Part shown: positions 60,250 through 64,000 of the stretch, in pieces
Numbering within the stretch: position 1 is the stretch's first letter
Layout of the letters: every line of letters begins with the position of its first letter
NCBI RefSeq assembly: GCF_964340395.1
Contig: NC_135560.1
Span: forward strand, 1,049,501 to 1,113,500
Direction: 5' to 3'
DNA length: 64,000 nucleotides
DNA from: Glandiceps talaboti
Taxonomy: Eukaryota > Hemichordata > Enteropneusta > Spengelidae
Program-made: the position numbers and the translations under genes
The notes under the pieces: model-generated
Databases searched by the model: none
Seen by the model: the letters and a program-made list of their open reading frames with translations, nothing else
What the model was told of the DNA's origin: nothing

Positions 60250-61745
60250 AGTTTTAGAATATTTACAAAAGCCATACTACCAAACTGATGAGTAAAAGCA
60301 CAAAGACTAGGATAGAGCTAAGTACACCTAGATACACATTTGGCACTTTAACATCAACTTATGACACACTGCCTGATTATATAATTGTGTACACAAGTTT
60401 AATTGTATTCTAAATAGAATAGAATAAGTCAGATGGCTAGGTTAAAACAAGCAAGGTATCTAATTTGGCCAATAAATATCTTTTTAATGTAGATTTCTAA
60501 TGCAATTCGCATAATTTGCAGCTCCTATTTTAATGAATACAGATTGTATATCAGTGGTCATTGTTAAGTGTTTTCATAAAACTAGTAATTAAATCAGATT
60601 CCAAAGTCTGCCGTTCTTCAGTCAGAGGTAAACTTTTTTCTAAATGTCAATTCCTAACTTAATTCAACAAATTATAAGGAATTGGTGTTTATTATTGACA
60701 AGGTTTTTGAACTCTTGAAAGTAGATGGTTGTATAATAATGTGATGTCACCCTCAGTAATTACAGTCAAAGCGACATGCCCATGACCTTTTATCATACCC
60801 TGTTGAGTGTCATCACTATCGTAAGTGATAATATTATGGATTCTATATCAATCCACAATCTCTCTAGTTTTTTCTAGTGCAGACGGACCACATTCATTCA
60901 AATATTACACCAACAAAAGCTGTCACAAGTTAGACATATGTATATCATTTTATTTACATGATTCTAAGACAACTTGGAAAGGTAGCTACTCCATATTTAG
61001 TATTTTAAATATACATTACATTACCACAAGTATAGTGCAAAACTGACACTAGTATTAACTTAGAAAGTGCACAGTAATATTCATTTGACTAGCATTTTTA
61101 AAGTCAAATTGCAGTAATGTTATTTCCAGCATGTCTAATGACAACATCACTATTTCTGCAATTCCTCTACTTCTCTATCCCAGCAAGTGTTCAAGTACAA
61201 AGTAGTTATTTATCTATTAGAGATATACTGGTCATCACAGAAAGAAGGCCGGACTGCATGTTAAGGGTAATTTGACACATCATATTTAGTTACAGGACAT
61301 TTCAGATTTGAACCATTTTATGAATACAACTCATTGATTGGCTAGTATAGGTGACCTCACCCTTTAAATATTAAGTTTAGGATTCCTGGAGGCAAGTTTG
61401 GAATGCATGAAGGCTTGACTGTACTTGTGTCAATTTTAATATTAAGCAGTAAATCAGCTTGTTTAAATGGTACAGCTACACTTATAGTGTATTATGAAGA
61501 CTGTCACAAACTTTTCCTTCTAATTTTTAGTTGGATGGCATTCTGTTTTCAGATTGTATTGTATTTCATGACAGAACTATACTTACCAAAGTATGCCTGG
61601 AATACTTATTGTTCACACAAATTGTTGATTTAGGAGCTGTGCACAATTGTTATAGGCTAAAATTAGACATGATGAACTAGATTTTGTATTTATTTGATAG
61701 TGTGAAGCAGGATTAATTGAGTAGACAATGCCATGTTGTGTCAGT
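60250..61745. other. intergenic DNA, nothing recognised
   Basis: Short ORFs only. Confidence 0.35.
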
Positions 61746-61749
61746 ACTG

Positions 61750-62480
61750 TTCAACTTTTGCAGTACATTTCAGTCATTGTAACAATGCAAAACTGTTGGC
61801 ACTGTTGCAGTACATTTCAGTCATTGTAACAATGCAAAACTGTTGGTACTGTTGCAGTACATTTCAGTCATTGTAACAATGCAAAACTGTTGGCACTGTT
61901 GCAGTACATTTCAGTCATTGTAACAATGCAAAACTGTTGGCACTGTTGCAGTACATTTCAGTCATTGTAACAATGCAAAACTGTTGGTACTGTTGCAGTA
62001 CATTTCAGTCATTGTAACAATGCAAGACTGTTGGTACTGTTGCAGTACATTTCAGCCATTGTAACAATGCCAAACTGTTATTACTGTTGCAGTACATTTC
62101 ATTCATTCTAACAATGCCAAACTGTTACTACTGTTGCAGTACATTTCAGTCATTGTAACAATGCCAAACTGTTGGCACTGTTGCAGTACATTTCAGTCAT
62201 TGTAACAATGCCAAACTGTTATTACTGTTGCAGTACATTTCAGTCATTGTAACAATGCCAAACTGTTATTACTTTTGCAGTACATTTCAGTCATTGTAAC
62301 AATGCCAAACTGTTGGTACTGTTGCAGTACATTTCAGTCATTGTAACAATGCCAAACTGTTGCAGTATATTTCAGTTATTGTCATGATGCCATGTTGTGT
62401 CAGTACTTAACATGTATTGCAGCAAACATTTTAGTCACTGTAACATTGCCATGCTGTGTTAGTACTGTTGCAGTACATTT
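61750..62480. repeat. 47-bp satellite, ~13 copies
   Basis: Unit CAGTACATTTCAGTCATTGT + AACAATGCMAAACTGTTGGY + ACTGTTG, period 47 (CAGTACATTT at 61761 and 61808). The last units from 62360 are decayed. Confidence 0.93.
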
Positions 62481-62689
62481 CAGAAGTTGTTTTTTTAAAG
62501 ATATTCATTTTATGGATGGTTTTACTTTAAACTGAATAGAATATTGTAGCAAATTGGTAAAGCGCAGCTTTGCCATTATTCCTGTTATTTCAGCATACTG
62601 CTATGTACGCAGACAATAAAAACAATGCATGGGCAAATCTTTTCTTTGTTGGTATGATTCTTACTATACTATATACCTACACTCTAGAC

Positions 62690-64000
62690 AATGGAGGAAA
62701 ACTATACTATATACTTACACTACATGTGTAGACAATGTAGGGGAAGCATTTCTACACCTACACTATAGACAATGGAGGGGAAGCATTTCTAGACCTACAC
62801 TATAGACAGTGGAGGGGAAGCATTTCTTTGCCTATACTATAGACAATGGAGGGGAAGCATTTCTTTGCCTACACTATAGACAATGGAGGGGAAGAATTTC
62901 TACACCTATACTACAGACAATGGAGGGGAAGCATTTCTTTGCCTACACTATAGACAATGGAGGGGAAGCATTTCTTTGCCTACACTATAGACAATGGAGG
63001 GGAAGCATTTCTTTGCCTACACTATAGACAATGGAGGGGAAGCATTTCTACACCTACACTATAGACAATGGAGGGGAAGCATTTCTACACCTATACTACA
63101 GACAATGGAGGGGAAGCATTTCTTTGCCTACACTATAGACAATGGAGGGGAAGCATTTCTTTGTCTACACTATAGACAATGGAGGGGAAGCATTTCTACA
63201 CCTACACTATAGACAATGGAGGGGAAGAATTTCTACACCTATACTACAGACAATGGAGGGGAAGCATTTCTTTGCCTACACTATAGACAATGGAGGGGAA
63301 GCATTTCTACACCTACACTATAGACAATGGAGGGGAAGCATTTCTACACCTATACTACAGACAATGGAGGGGAAGCATTTCTTTGCCTACACTATAGACA
63401 ATGGAGGGGAAGCATTTCTTTGCCTACACTATAGACAATGGAGGGGAAGCATTTCTTTGCCTATACTACAGACAATGGAGGGGAAGCATTTCTTTGCCTA
63501 CACTATAGACAATGGAGGGGAAGCATTTCTTTGCCTACACTATAGACAATGGAGGGGAAGCATTTCTACACCTACACTATAGACAATGGAGGGGAAGCAT
63601 TTCTTTGCCTACACTATAGACAATGGAGGGGAAGCATTTCTTTGCCTACACTATAGACAATGGAGGGGAAGCATTTCTTTGCCTACACTATAGACAATGG
63701 AGGGGAAGCATTTCTTTGCCTACACTATAGACAATGGAGGGGAAGCATTTCTTTGCCTACACTATAGACAATAGAGGGGAAGCATTTCTTTGCCTACACT
63801 ATAGACAATGGAGGGGAAGCATTTCTGTGCCTACACTATAGACAATGGAGGGGAAGCATTTCTTTGCCTACACTATAGACAATGGAGGGGAAGCATTTCT
63901 TTGCCTACACTATAGACAATGGAGGGGAAGCATTTCTTTGCCTACACTATAGACAATGGAGGGGAAGCATTTCTTTGCCTATACTACAGACAATGGAGGG
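62690..64000. repeat. 37-bp satellite, ~35 copies, continues past window
   Basis: Unit GACAATGGAGGGGAAGCATT + TCTTTGCCTACACTATA, with a main variant TCTACACCTACAC. Units are nearly identical, and the array runs to the window edge. The ORFs here are artefacts of the repeat. Confidence 0.95.

Noticed and set aside
62809-63582. Overlapping ORFs of 72-146 codons with repeated peptides
   Set aside because: Frames of the 37-bp satellite; the period is not a multiple of 3, so all frames rotate through the same words.

Overview
This is a window of animal nuclear DNA: AT-rich, intron-bearing, about one fifth tandem repeat and crowded with transposon copies. Two conserved genes are recognisable and lie head to head. 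The protein matches, the 2A-bearing LINE and the GC-poor, repeat-laden texture fit a marine invertebrate; a hemichordate or another non-vertebrate deuterostome is my best guess, but the species is inference.

Left part (1-18360, minus strand): the 5' half of a UBA6-like E1 ubiquitin-activating enzyme. Five exons were found by translation and by splice phase (18253-18360, 16747-16841, 14433-14461, 11398-11492, 4528-4720); each boundary phase fits the next, and the protein runs METSSMDIDDSLYS-RQRYVLGD... into the E1 Rossmann region. The rest of the gene lies beyond position 1. Its introns hold two satellites tied to splice sites. A 49-bp satellite (11460-14190) is a tandem copy of the 3' splice junction of one exon. 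A 26-bp satellite (15175-16746) grows out of the 5' splice site of another. The 4720-11398 intron holds a decayed LINE whose ORF1 starts with a hydrophobic stretch plus a 2A ribosome-skipping motif, a 151-bp repeat array and other dispersed repeats.

Middle (18361-32284): intergenic or upstream DNA with several copies of a 1.2-1.4 kb dispersed family (called R1 here), one split by a 2.65-kb transposon with TTAA target duplication, an inverted repeat carrying promoter-like motifs, a 205-bp palindrome, inverted LINE fragments, a decayed RecQ-like helicase and a 48-bp satellite.

Right part (32285-64000, plus strand): a MAP1-family (MAP1A/B/S, futsch) microtubule-associated protein gene, complete in three coding exons (32285-32432, 48665-48739, 49417-55637; 2147 aa). 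Its 16.2-kb first intron contains three satellites, R1 copies, a tRNA-derived SINE, a LINE with RT domain and a possible nested first exon. The giant last exon encodes the N-terminal MAP1 domain, an unusual 18-aa Cys-containing repeat, a long Glu-rich repeat, a Lys-rich region and the conserved C-terminal light-chain domain. Downstream DNA holds a Penelope-like fragment and two more satellites, the last running off the window.

Nothing here looks like a prokaryotic-type system or operon. The most notable structure is the pair of splice-site-derived satellites flanking a 29-nt microexon of UBA6.
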